From Tanypteryx hageni (lineage: Eukaryota; Arthropoda; Insecta; Odonata; Petaluridae): DNA of 64,000 bases. The notes under the pieces were generated by a model that made no database searches, was not told the DNA's origin, and was given only the letters and a program-made list of their open reading frames with translations. The stretch covers positions 133,401,547 to 133,465,546 of the forward strand of contig CM054116.1 in the NCBI GenBank assembly GCA_028673005.1. The letters run 5' to 3'. The translations under genes were made by a program, and so were the position numbers. Below, piece after piece: positions 8,440-19,992 of this stretch (its first letter is position 1; every line of letters begins with the position of its first letter).

Positions 8440-10981
8440 ACCGACTTGTAGACGTTGGCGAATGTACCAGCCGCTACATAATGAACTCCTTCTTTAAGAA
8501 GAGCCCTAATAGGAAATGGACCTGGAAAGGACCCAATGGAATAAAAAGTGAAATTGACTACATACTAGTCAATAAAAGGCTCGTGGTAGAAGAGTGCTCT
8601 GTCCTCGACCAGTTTAAAACTGGAGGCGACCATCGATTAGTGCGATGCAGAATAAAATTCAACTGTAATTTGGAAATAGGGAAACTGATAAGGAGGCCTA
8701 GGCCTATCATCAAAGCACAAGTGCTAAAAGAGAGAAAAGAAGACTTTCAGCTTTAACTCCGCAGTCGATTCAATGTACTAGAAGACCATGAAGTGGAATT
8801 AAAGTTAACGGAGGTACTCAGAGAAACCGCACTAGAAATAGACGGAACTGTTAAAGTTAAGCCAAAGAAAAAGTTATCTAAAAAACTAAACTGCTTCGCA
8901 GAACTAAACAAAACTATTAAGAAGTTTATCAAGGGTGATGCGAAGAAATATAAATATGAACTAATAGAGAAAACTATAGAAAACAATAGAAGTTATAAGA
9001 AAATTAATCTGCAACTCTCGATTGGTAAGAGACAGCTGGTGGCATTGATGTTAGAAGATGGCTCAACCAACCATAGCAGGAAATTAATTCTAAAACGACC
9101 AGAAGAATTTTACACGAAAATATATGAACATCCATTTATCAATGAGGAAATAAATGAAGAAGGAAACATGGCCAACGAAGAGGTTCCAGATATTCTTTCA
9201 GAAGAAGTAAGACATGCAATCAAAAGCATGATGAATGGTAAAGCATCTGGAATTAATGGCATCACGGCAGAAATATTCAAGGCAACGGGTAACTGTATGG
9301 ACAAGATCCCCTCCAAGATTTTTACGTCTTGCTTAAGAATGAGGAATATACCAGAGTCGTGGAACCACGCAAGCATCATAATTTTGCACAAGAAAGGTTG
9401 CAAGGAAGATTTCAATATATATCGGCCAATCAGTCTGCTCCCAACAGTCTACAAAATATTCACAAAGATTCTCACTACGGGCCTCCAAAAGCATCTTGAT
9501 TTCCTCCAACCCAGAGAACAAGCTGGATATCGCAGTGGATATAATACGACGGACCACATTCAAGTTGTCAGAGAGATAATAAGTCGGACTAATGAGTACG
9601 AATTGCCCCTCTGTATGCGCTTCATCGACTACGAGAAAGCGTTCGACTCTATTCGAACTTCGTCGGTGCTAAATGCACTGAAAAAACAAGGGGTAGAATA
9701 AACGTACATTACTTTAATCAAGAATATCTACAAAAACACGACATCGTCTGTCCAGCTGCATGAAGATACAAGTGCACTTATAACCGAAAAGGGAGTGAGG
9801 CAAGGAGATGCCATGTCTTCTAAATTATAAACAGCAGCTTTAGAGGAAGTATTCGAAACGCTAGACTGGGAAGAAAAGGGTGTAAAGGCAAATGAGAGAA
9901 TATCTGAGTCACTTGCGATTCACTGATGGCATCATACTGTTCGCAGGAGACCCAAAAGAGCTCCGCAGAAGAACTTGAATAACTGGAGCAGGCAAACCAA
10001 GAAGCTGGGCTTAGAATGAATCTTAATAAAACAAAGGTCATCTTCAACTCTTTCAGAAATTCCGGCAAAATATCGATTAATGGAGCAGAACTCGAAAAAG
10101 TAACAAATTACGTTTACTTGGATAAAACAATCACTACCGATGGATCACTTCTTGAAGAAATCAACCAGAGAGTGAAGATAGCATGGAGTGCTTTTGGTAG
10201 GAATGCAAGTATCATTAAATAAAGTCTTTCTGAAAAGGAGATTGTATGACCGACGTGCCCTGCCTGTTTTGACCTATGGATACGAAATATGGACCATGGA
10301 CGCCAGAATAGTCCAGCGCCTGCAAAAAAGGAGCGTTGGGAGATGCATGCTAGGGATCACCCGAAGAGACCGCAAAATAAACGACTGGGTGAGAAAGAAG
10401 GCGTAATTAAAAGAGTAAAAGCGCTTAAGTGGCAGTGGGCGAGTCATGTTCCTAGAAGAAATGATCGGCGTTGGACGTTTAGTGTCATAGAATGTATCCC
10501 AAGAATCATCAAGAGACTGAAAGACAGATTGGACAGAGAGCTTGTGGAGTTCGTAGGTCAAATTTGGAGGAGGGAGGCAGTTGACAGAAAAACTCTAAGC
10601 AGCGTTTCTCATCCTTTTTGATAACACGGCCCACCTAAGATACAGGAATTATCCGTAGTCCACAAGAAAGTTTTCGCGGCCCAACTATTTATCAATAGGT
10701 GAAGATATATGCAGAAAAAATTCTATATTCTCGAATTCAAGTAGCGAGTAATATATAAAAATCATAAAGCAATTCATTTAAATTTTCATTAGTCATATAT
10801 AACGTTTGTTTTTTACAATACATCAAGTTTTTGCTATACTTTTACGACGGTCTTCAAATATTGTCAACACATCTTAACTTGTTTAAAATTATCGCGGCCC
10901 ACCTCAACGCTTTTTGCGGCCCACCGGTTGAGAAACACTGGTCTAGGGGAAGCCATCCGTCAACGGCCTCTCGCCCTCTAA
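8440..10981 (+). pseudogene. RTE-type LINE ORF relic
   Basis: The stretch 8481-8756 is the C-terminal part of an RTE endonuclease: RKWTWKGPNGIKSEIDYILV and GGDHRLVRCRI. After a stop at 8754, frame 8793-9701 carries the linker and RT: ASGINGITAEIFKATGN, PISLLPTVYKIFTKIL, QAGYRSGYNTTDHI and FIDYEKAFDSI. GVRQGDAMS lies near 9796. The catalytic FADD box reads FTDG (9919-9930), so polymerase activity is lost. Further frames (10188-10621) give the C-terminal region with LKRRLYDRRALPVLTYGYEI, LGITRRDRKIND and WASHVPRRNDRRW. The last codons are split by a hAT MITE and resume at 10943. Multiple stops and shifts make this the most decayed LINE in the window. Confidence 0.87.
10600..10940. mobile_element. 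Non-autonomous hAT MITE inserted in the RTE LINE
   Basis: The ends are CAGCGTTTCTCATCC and, read from the other side, CAGTGTTTCTCAACC (13 of 15 alike), the standard hAT terminus. Flanks CTCTAAG (left) and GTCTAGG (right) look like a decayed duplication. Inside are four GCGGCCC/CGGCCCA motifs near the ends, as in the other hAT MITEs here. Skipping the element lets the LINE frame run from DRKTL into GEAIRQRPLAL and a stop, which supports a clean insertion. Confidence 0.82.
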
Positions 10982-10999
10982 TTCCGCCTCTGGCCACGT

Positions 11000-11585
11000 G
11001 ACAAAAATGACCCCAGAAATCAAATAAATGTAGGTATTAAAACGATGCTTTGTTTACGAGAGGTACCATCGGTTATATTATGATTACACGCCGCCGCGGC
11101 CCAAAATGCATCAGCACAAAATTTACTATTTGCCATTATTATTATATCGTTAATATCTGATAAGTTTTTAACTGGAACTTGTCAAACGCCTTGGATCACT
11201 CCGTTCATGTCATTCATTTTCTTAATTACTTCATTTTCGTCATTTATTAAATAATTTTTACGTATAATGATTTTTCACGAGATACCTGATTTCTTTCTTC
11301 TAAATAGAGAGTGCCCCCTCCACCAAAGATAACTCCGTTAACATTATCTATTAATGTAACCTATTTTTCGTTACCTAGCGTTTAATATTATTTGTAAAGT
11401 GTTGAAGATGCGGGATTCGTAAAAAGAATTCGATAAATAAAACAAACAAAAATAAAATTTTCAAGTCAATAACTTTTATAAAGCGTACAAAAAGTGTGAA
11501 AATAATAATATAATAATTTTGTTATTTTTAACTTATATAAAACGCACTGAATGAAAAAAAAATAATTTAAATTATTGAATTAATA
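11000..11585. other. AT-rich sequence without gene
   Basis: No coding frame or terminal structure was recognised here. Confidence 0.4.
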
Positions 11586-11588
11586 GAG

Positions 11589-11676
11589 ATATTGAATATA
11601 TAAAAGTTATGTTGCAATTCTAATAATTTGTACGGATGTCTTAAAGAATGCCACATAACTTTTATATATTCAATAT
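11589..11676. repeat. Short palindrome, 23-bp arms
   Basis: ATATTGAATATATAAAAG at 11589 continues to TTATG at 11611. It is matched exactly by the reverse complement at 11654-11676. A 42-bp centre separates the arms. Confidence 0.7.
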
Positions 11677-11696
11677 TAATTATAAAATTAATAAGA

Positions 11697-11864
11697 AGGA
11701 AGAAATATATACTACTAAATAATTCAAATGATATAACAAAAACAAAATAAGAAATATAGTTTTTTTTCCTTTTTAATCACTTTTATATTAACATCACACA
11801 CACACATATGTGTGTGTGTGGTTGTTATATCATTTTAATTATTTAGTAGTATATATTTCTTCCT
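11697..11864. mobile_element. Fold-back element, ~43-bp arms
   Basis: The left arm begins AGGAAGAAATATATACTACT at 11697. The right arm is its near-perfect complement and ends at 11864. The centre holds a self-complementary (CA)n-TATG-(TG)n run. It is probably a small palindromic MITE. No target duplication could be set. Confidence 0.65.
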
Positions 11865-12009
11865 GTGTGTGAAAATACACTACGTATATGCTATATTCTA
11901 CGGATAGACAGATACGAGTTTTACTTTCTCCATATACGAAGTATAGAGCAAGTATTGTTTTCATGAAAAAATCGAATTCGAGATTTCAACGGAAATACAT
12001 ATTTTAAGG

Positions 12010-12640
12010 TTCCCTGAACACGTTTTGACTGTTTTTCGATGGCGTCTGTGGGTGTGTCTGTCTGTGACCGTGATTTTGTGGGTGCTCTAACTCAAAAACT
12101 ATTAATCAGATCAAAACGAAATTTTACATTTGACATTTTTGTTTAAGGAAGAAGTGCTGATTAGGTTTTGCTAAACATCAATCAACCGTAAGTGGGTGTT
12201 TACTCTTGTCACTTATCCGTTATGTTGAAATATTTGCTTTATTACGTGATAAATGTAAAAACATACTGGAATAAAAGTCATATGACATCTCATTTTCTAC
12301 AATGTTTGTTCAAAACATTTCCCCATATAATGCATTGTTGAAGAGTTATTTTAAAAACTAAATTATTTAGCTGCCACCGCCACACTACCTACCGGCGACT
12401 ATTGTCAATACTTGACGCTCCTTTTTATTTTCTTAATTGTTGGAGCTTCGGGCTATATTCAATATCTGAAGACTACAGTTTGAGTTTACTTCTGTTCTTT
12501 CTAAGGTCTTTTTAATTGTTCTCGCAGTTCCTTCAAGTATTTATTATCATTAAACCTATTTGGAATTTTTAGAAATATTACAGATACGGAGAAAGTCATG
12601 TGGTGGCCACATCATATTTTTTCATGATACTGGCACTCCA
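12010..12640 (+). repeat. Dispersed repeat R1, copy 1 (longest)
   Basis: This copy has the GTCTGTGGGTGTGTCTGTCT and 'ACTCAAAAACTATTAATCAG' module at its head. A TGGGTGTTTACTCTTGTCA block, a GCTGCCACCGCCACACTACC block and a 3' core with TTGGAATTTTTAGAAATATT follow. The 12104-12625 part aligns to the minus-strand copy at 22590-23103. The 3' core also aligns to 13500-13660. It is non-coding and its superfamily is not recognised. Confidence 0.75.
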
Positions 12641-13238
12641 ACAGAGAAATTTTCTCCGATTAAGGTAGTTTTGGCACACGAGCTGAAATTTCGGGTATAT
12701 TCTTATAAACCGCCGAGAAAAATCGAAAATCTCAAAAAAGTTAATATTTAAGGGATCTTTTAAACCCCAATGTTCAATTTCAATACCCCATAAGAAAAGC
12801 AGTGCAAGGCTTTCTAAAAATGCATTTTAAAATTACTTAAATTTGAGATACAAATTCGGAAATAGAACAGTTGTTTAGCTGAAAGAACGGAATTCTTATT
12901 TTTGAAGGCAAAAGTCAAATACGTGCCGAATTAGCCTAAATATCTGCTTTAAATCGGAAAAAAGTGTGAAGGTTTCCTCTCCTCAACAATGGAAATATAT
13001 AAAACCAAGGCAACGACATTATTACTTTTAAAGGGATCTTGAATGCTCTTAATGGAAATTAAAGACGTTTTTATGCTTTTAAGGGAAATTAATGCCGTTA
13101 TAATGAATTATAGTGGAACTTCAAATATTTTAAGAATTTTTCTATACTGAAATAAACTTTGAAAATTCAATTTATAATCCTTGCAATTTTCCGTATTCCA
13201 AATACTCAACTTTAAAATATAAGAAGACTAAAAAGGAG
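12641..13238. other. AT-rich, no gene seen
   Basis: Only short compositional frames are present, and no repeat partner was noticed within the window. Confidence 0.35.
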
Positions 13239-13495
13239 AAAATAATATATTTAATTTTTTTTTCAGTATACACAATTTTTATGTGCACTCAAAAGTAGAA
13301 AATAAATTTTCCTGCCCTCGACTTGAATTAAATTTGTTGTGCAGAGTAAGAGTGGGTGGCAATTTTTATCACCCAAATTTATTCTGCACAACAAATTTAA
13401 TTCAAGTTGAGGGTAGAAAAATTTATTTTCTACTTTTGAGTGCACATAAAAGGTGTGTATACTGAAAAACATTTGTTAAATATATTATTATTTTG
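13239..13495. mobile_element. Near-perfect palindromic element, ~115-bp arms
   Basis: The arms run from the AATAATATATTTAA block at 13239 inward to about 13360, and from about 13375 outward to 13495. A very short centre (GGGTGGCAATTTTTATCACC) separates them. The arms differ by few bases, so both strands show the same small open frame (13283-13465 plus, 13263-13472 minus) reading VENKF and LELNLLCR. That frame is a by-product of symmetry. The high arm identity suggests a recent insertion or ongoing arm conversion. Confidence 0.85.
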
Positions 13496-13499
13496 TTAA

Positions 13500-13680
13500 T
13501 TGTGGCCATATCCAATACCAGAAGGCTAGAGCTTTTTTCTGTTCTTTGTAACGTCTTTAAATTTTTCCCGCAGTTCCTTAAAATATTTATTATCATGTAG
13601 CCTATTTGGAATTTTTAGAAATATTACAGATATGGAGAAAGTCATGTGTTGGCTACATCAAATTTTCATTCGTCGTATTT
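13500..13680 (+). repeat. Dispersed repeat R1, copy 2 (3' core only)
   Basis: This aligns with 12440-12620: shared CTGTTCTTT, CGCAGTTCCTT, TATTTATTATCAT, TTGGAATTTTTAGAAATATT and GGAGAAAGTCATGTG. It directly abuts the palindrome on its left. Confidence 0.75.
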
Positions 13681-13684
13681 TTAA

Positions 13685-14110
13685 TTACCCTCGCATGGTC
13701 TCCCTCACGCTTTCGCTCTTTTATCTCTCCATTTGCGCCAATCTCTTCTCGCCCCTCGCTCTGAGAAATCCCAACCCCAAATATCCCTCCTCCTCTTCCC
13801 AGTCCCCTCTCCTCTTCCATTTTCCTCTACCACTCACATTTTCCCCTCTTTCTCCAGTTTTACGACTCGCTTTCTCCCCTTAACACCTTTATCTACTCTA
13901 CCCCACTGCTCTGCCCCCAACCATTCCCCCCTTCTCTCCTCTCCTCTCTCTCCCACGTCTCTCTCTCCCTCCACATTCACTCTCACTGCACTCACTCACT
14001 CTTAAGCTACGCCTTCTTTCTCCCATCCCTTTCTCCTCCCTTTTCCCTATCTCCTCTCCCTCCCGCTCCCCCACTCCCCTTTTTTCGCTACTCCCTTCAC
14101 CTCCTTTGTC
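13685..14110. repeat. Pyrimidine-rich tract (plus strand C/T)
   Basis: More than 400 bases are dominated by CCCTC, TCTCC and CCCTTT words with few purines. Open frames on both strands here are low-complexity artefacts. Confidence 0.8.
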
Positions 14111-14965
14111 GTGCCAATCCATTGCTCAATCAATAACGGGGATATAAATCTCCCCATATTTGATTCAATTTCCTCTCCTAAGTGAAATTATAATTTGATT
14201 AATTACTCTCGGATCACTTTGATCTCTCGGGGTGAAATTACTAATCTCCGATAACTCATAATTAAGAGATCCTCTGTCGAAGATTACGCATTTGAAATCG
14301 AGTGTCAGGTCAGTGAGTTAAAATCAGCGAAAATGGAGTGCTTACGTAAGGTCGAAATTTTGAAAGCACTGCGTGTAGGATTTAGTAAAAATAATTGCAA
14401 AAATAAAAAGAATTCCTTCTAGGTTGCAGGATTCGCGTATGTGAGAAACCTTCAGCTCACACAACTCTAACCGCCTTCGTGAAAATTCATCATACTGCTT
14501 TTTCCTTAAAAATCTCTGCGTGATCACTCTGTATCATCCCTTTCTTTCTGCAGCAGTTTTGGGTTCTATATCTTTAATGAACATCGTACTATCTCCATTG
14601 GATTTCTGCGATCGTTAAGCTAGTTGAAGCAAAATTATTATAGGTATTTGACATCATTTTATTTATTGTTTATTAATTGAAGAAAAGAAACTGTTCAGCC
14701 CAGAATACGATATTCGATTCATGCGTTCCGTTCCATACAATCTGAATTATTTAAATTTGGATAACAAATCCAACGAAAATATGCTAATCATCTCGTAGAA
14801 ATCTCCATATAAAGAAGCAGTATTATTAAATTAAAAATAATATAATTCGCTGTTTCCAATCGTCAGCGGATATGCGAAACAACCGCAAACACACCAGAAA
14901 TTTCTTTTATTCCACTTTTTCCCTCGGGTTTTCATCGACCCGTTTGCGAGTAATTTTAGCCGCTC
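14111..14965. other. AT-rich, no gene seen
   Basis: No repeat termini, coding domains or RNA genes were recognised. Confidence 0.35.
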
Positions 14966-14969
14966 AATT

Positions 14970-15665
14970 TATTTGCATCCTAAAACACTAACTTTCCCAA
15001 CTGGCGCCGGGAAAAACGGCGGTCCAAAAAAGATGCAGAGCTCTCCGTTTTTCCCCATCGCACCGCACACTCGGGGTGATCCCTTCGAAGTGCACCTGGC
15101 CTCGTATTTTCGCCTCGCGGCGCCGCCCCGATTTTTCCCAATCTTTATTTCTTTCCGAATCCCCCGAAAAATACATTTTCTCATCCCCGACCGCCTCAAA
15201 AAAGGAAAATTCTGAATTATTCGGCCTCCCTCAAGAAGAGTTCCCATCTTGTGTAGCTGTCCCTAAAACCATCGGAATATTTCCCTCGCCATCCCGCCTC
15301 GCTCCCTCCCTCTCTCCCGGAAAACCTTCCCCTCCGCCACCCTTCTTCCTCCATATTCGCTGTTTTCTCTCTCTCTCTCTCTCTCTCCGCGGTTCCTACA
15401 ATCCTCGCTCTAATTTACCGCTCTCCCTCTCTCTCTTCGCCCTCACTTCCTCCCCCTTCTGCTCCACACCCTTACTTTCACCCCTTCCCGACCTCTCGTT
15501 TCCTTCCTATCAATCTCCCTCCTGAATCCCCCAACCCCTTCTCCCACTTCTCCCAACCCACCTCCTCCTGTCCTCTTTTCACCCTTCCACCTCCTCGTGT
15601 CACCTTCCCCTCCCACCCCCGCCCCGCTCTCCCACTCCCCTAAACACTCACTCCCCTCGAGTTCT
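14970..15665. repeat. CpG-rich patch followed by long CT tract
   Basis: Bases 14970-15245 are visibly CpG-rich (GCGCCGGG, CGCCTCGCGGCGCCGCCCCG) and open in several frames on both strands. From 15280 to 15665 the plus strand becomes a C/T tract with (CT)n runs near 15366. The pairing recurs elsewhere in the window and could mark a regulatory island. No coding similarity was recognised. Confidence 0.5.
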
Positions 15666-15669
15666 CTCG

Positions 15670-16690
15670 TTTGTCCCATCTGAGACCTCCTCCGCCTCAT
15701 ACGGATCGTGCTGGCAGCAGGGGAAATGCAAAATGCATGAGTCATTCCTGTGCAAAAAGCGCCCTGGATGAAAGGTGTGAGGGGTGCGGAGGGGGAGGAT
15801 AGGAAGGTCGGAGGGGCAAGGGGTTTGCGGGGGAGGAGGGGTGGGGACGAGAGGTAAGGGAGAATGGAAATTGAACAGCAAGGAGGATAAAGAGAGAGTG
15901 TGTTCGCATCATTCCGCCCTCAGTTCACCGACTTGTTTTCCTGGTCATATGCGAATCAGCTGATCAATTTCCGAGGGATGTTTCCTCCCTCTCTCCCGTC
16001 TTTTCACTCTCTCTCTCCCTCTCTTTTTATACAGGTTTCTCCCCGCCCCAGAAACAAACTCCTCCCACGTATCAGTCCTTGGTGACTCTCGGTTCTAAAT
16101 TTATTACGTACAACCGTTTCTATCTCTCTCTCAATTTCCACGTTGATTCCGACATTTTCAGTCTTTTCATCTCGTCCGCAGTTATTCATGGGCTGTTGAC
16201 TTCAAACATGGTCCTTATAACACCCACAAACATATACAAATACACACACACATACGCAGGAAAATAACGTGCGGATATAAGATGGATGATATACACCCGT
16301 ATCAAAAAAGTGTTTCACTCGATTGACATTCTCGATTTCAGCGCATTTCCTCCTGAGCACAGTTCTTCTCGGGCGCAACTTATCTTTCTCTAATTCGAAG
16401 AAATATAATAAAACCCCTCCTCCGTAAATAACGCACTTGACCAACAAAAATATTTTTTTATTTGGTATCCCACAGAGTAATTGAGATGCAAATTGTTGGT
16501 GAGGAATCTGTAATCATGTATAGAATATTAATTAAATTATTAACAAAAATTTTTGAAGAGTTAGTTTACGTGATATCATTCAAAACACGATACGAAAAAC
16601 GTGCAAATGTGATCACTCTGTCTGTCTGTCTTTCTGTCCGCCTGCCTGTGGACAACATTTTTGTTTTAAGTGGTATTTGCAAAATTCTTA
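15670..16690. other. Mixed sequence, no gene seen
   Basis: A G-rich stretch (15780-15870) is followed by a C/T-rich stretch (15980-16030) and a small ATACACAC-type simple repeat near 16240. A GTCTGTCTGTC run lies at 16618. No coding domain was recognised. Confidence 0.35.
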
Positions 16691-16702
16691 TTGGATTACA
16701 TG

Positions 16703-18679
16703 GTATCCGGACGTTTCACCCAAAGCACTTCATCCACGGGATGTATCACCCACGAGAAGTTTCAACCAGAGACCTTTCACCAGTGCCTTTTCTCCCATAG
16801 GTTTTTCACCCACTATCCAGTTCGCCCACATAACGTTTCACCCAAAGATCTTTCACCCATAATTGTTTCACCAACGATTCAGTTCACCCAAAGACTTATG
16901 AACGTAACTAATGTACATATGCTTATTACTTTTATAATAAATTTAAGCAAAACGTTTATCATAATTTGATTATTTGTTTTTTATGTTACTAATGGCTTTG
17001 GCTCTTTATTGCTTTTCGTCATTGCTGAAAAGCGCTATTATCCTCGTGATGTCCGTCCGTAGGCATATGTCAGGGCAGAATTGGCTCAACCGATTTCAAC
17101 CAAATTTGGTACATAGAATATTCACATAAATTAATGACCAATATGACATATTTCGACCGGATCGACTTAGCACGGATGCCGCAATTGTACAATTAAACTG
17201 TTCGGTAATTATGAATTTGGAAGGAATTGGCTGAAACGATTTCAACGAACTTTAGCATGAAGGAGGCGTACAACATAAAATAACAAAATCAAGATTTTTT
17301 GTATAGCTATAGAAAGCAAGGCTGCCACAACACAAGGAATAAAATAATATATTTTTACACGTATTTGTGTTCAACGGTCCACATCAATTTTAACCAAATA
17401 TAATACATATAATGGACACATATATACAAAACCATATTAGCAGATTTTAAACCGAATCAGCCGAACAGTGGTGTCACAATTACAAATTATACTTTCTGTA
17501 TTTAAGCATTTGGAAGGAATTGGCTCTACGGATTTCAATTAAATTTTGTATGTAAAATTTGTACAACATATCGTAATGAAATCAAGATGTTTAAAGCACA
17601 GCTAAAGAGCAGGACTACCACAATAACAAGTAAAATAATATTTCTTTTACACGTATTTATAGAGAGCTGACCGCATGGATTTTAACCCAATGTGGTATAT
17701 GTCATCTTCATATAAATAAGTAACCAAAATAGCATATTTCAACCGGGTCGACTAAATAGGGCTAACACAATATCAATGTTAGAATTTTTCTGTAACTATA
17801 GATTTCAAAGGAATTGGCTGAACCAATTTAAAAAAATATCGTTTGTAGGGCGAGTAAAGAATGGAAAAATGAAATGGACATGTCTAGAGCGGATCTAAAA
17901 AGCCATATAAGGAAAAACAATTTTTGTTTTCAAAGAAAATACATTAGTATACGATTATACTACGGCGAATTTGACGAAAAGCACTTCTGTACCACAGAAA
18001 ATCCCTGTACACCCCTACCTGTTTACTCTGACTATCAATAGCAAAAATTATTATTAATGCCGTTAAAACAAATTCAATTCATAAAATAAAGAGATACATT
18101 GATACTGTTATCGTCACAAATATATCATTCAACTAAAAAGCACAATCTTAAATGTTATGTAATATCCCCAAACAGAAGATGAGAAAAGAATAATTTAAGT
18201 GTCTCTTTGGCCTACCTTTCGTGGCACGCGAAGAAGTTTATACGAGGCGGCAGAAGTTTCTCGCGCTCAAATGTATAATCTCATATCTCAAAAACCAATG
18301 AAGATAGTGAGTTCATTCCACTTTCAAAAATAACTTTAATCTTTTCTCACCATTTTATTTACAAATAATACCGAACTATTTCTAATAGTACGTAAGTTAG
18401 CAAGGGAGTGAAAATTTAGCTCACTGATGCAGAATGTAAGAACCTCGTTCGGTTTTATTTAATTTTTAACAACAATCAATTGCTTTACATGTTCCTTTTA
18501 ATAGAATGTGTGACTTATGGAACACTTGCGAAAGCTACAGAAAAATGTTCGCATGATTTCAGAGAACAGACTGCGAGATTTGGTCTTTCAGATATGAATG
18601 GGGCGGAAGAAACTCGGAAGTTTCGATGAAAACGGAGCTATTGTTCAACAAGTGCTTTGGGTGAAACGTCATGGAACCG
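16703..18679. mobile_element. ~2-kb TIR transposon with TTTCACCC sub-terminal array
   Basis: The left end reads GGTATCC then GGACGTTTCACCCAAAGCAC. The right end, complemented, reads GGTTCC then ATGACGTTTCACCCAAAGCA. The inner ~20 bp are identical. Flanks ATTACATG (16695-16702) and ATTACATA (18680-18687) are a 7-of-8 target duplication. Next to the left end, 16713-16895 repeats 'TTTCACCC' or close forms about ten times. There is no transposase frame. The interior includes a complete copy of the six-unit repeat found at 25584. Superfamily is uncertain; an 8-bp duplication with G-starting ends leaves several candidates. Confidence 0.65.
17015..17988 (+). repeat. Six-unit hierarchical repeat, copy 1
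   Basis: A small stem-loop (GCTTTTC...GAAAAGC) and a GTCCGTCCGTAGG segment precede six ~145-bp units, starting near 17079, 17223, 17374, 17515, 17665 and 17808. Odd and even units form an A-B dimer of ~290-300 bp repeated three times. Even units start 'GAATTGGCT' and contain an '(A)GGCTRCCACAA' motif; odd units carry 'CCGGATCGAC' and a 'CACAATTACAA'-like motif. The same six units, in order, occur at 25584-26585. No protein is encoded. Confidence 0.8.
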
Positions 18680-18687
18680 ATTACATA

Positions 18688-19992
18688 GCCCTTAATTGTC
18701 TTTTAATTTTCCACCAAATAGATTTTCTCGACAGGTCATAGACTTTCCTCTGGGTGGTTTCAAAGTCGGAAATTCCAAACTTTGAAATAGTATTGTACCT
18801 TAACTACAAGAGGTATTCAGAAAATTCATTTTGAATTGTATAGCTTTTATCAATCGATGAATTTTAGATCGATTTGCTTTTATAATTAGTTGATAGATTT
18901 CCAGCTAGTTGGCTTCAAATTCGGATCATTCAAAATTTTTAAATGGTATTGTAGCTATACTACTGAAGTTATAGGAGTGAAGTTTTCACGCATTGAACCT
19001 ATTTCTCAAATGGAAAAGGAAACATTTTAAGAATATGTGCTTCCGCTTCTTACTATGAAATTCTACGCTGGAAATAAATATAATATAGTAGTATGGCAAA
19101 TTTACTCAATTACTGCTTATGTTACACATACGTACGCACTTTTAAACAATTTCATAGTGGGCATAAAAGGAGATATTGAAGTAAGTTTCCATGAAAAAGG
19201 ACGAAGTTTTAGGATCAGATCACATGGAGAGTATTTGAAGCGTCTTTTACGCACAGACGTTGAAGAACTCTCTGGTGGCTTAGTAATTTTCCGCTTCTTC
19301 CGATCCAGAGTCGGTTTCATTCGTAATCCTTTTCCATCTCGCTTTGTGGAAGAATTCGCCTTGGTCTAAAGGTTGATGTTACTTAAAAAATAATTCCCTG
19401 GTTGATGAATAAAAAAATTTCCCTTTGAGGGCTCGATAATACTTTTTTCACGTCCTGTACTTGGTCGAATATATGATAAAAAAGCAATTCCGGAGGTTGT
19501 GTTCGGAGAGAAATGAAACCATTCCCGACTTGATGGGAGAAAAAGACTTGGGTCGAGCAACGCATGAAGACATACATCACAGATCACCTTAAAAATATTC
19601 ATGCAGTTTTGAAGAGTTTTTCAAGTGATGTAAAATGATAAAATTTCATTCCGATTGGCTCTGATGGGATCTTTTCGCATCTCGGCGATTGATCGCTGTA
19701 GGCGAGAGTCTCATTGAAATACCAAGAGACCAATTGCTGAGCACAGTTTAATCTTTACTCGTCTTACTCGAAGAATGAGCACCATCTACTTACAGATTTA
19801 TCTATTAAAATTTTTGTGACGCTTAAAAATAAATATTCGTGCAGTAAAATACTTTCATTGTACGGGACTGTATATCTGTTAAAAGATAAACTCGGTTTAT
19901 GCGAGAAACGGGAATGGGACAGTTCGGCTCAGGACAATTCGAGTAAGGGCCAGTTCGGCGCACACAATAATATTATATAACTCAGGAACGTA
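18688..19992. other. No recognisable gene; one unassigned 110-aa frame
   Basis: Bases 18730-18830 and 18890-18980 look like a diverged duplication ('GGTTTCAAAGTCGGA' against 'GGCTTCAAATTCGGA'). A plus-strand frame at 19037-19369 contains EYLKRLLRTDVEELSGG but resembles nothing I know. It could be chance. Confidence 0.3.

Noticed and set aside
13263..13472. Pair of similar small proteins on opposite strands
   Set aside because: Identity comes from the palindrome; the same arm sequence is read in both directions.
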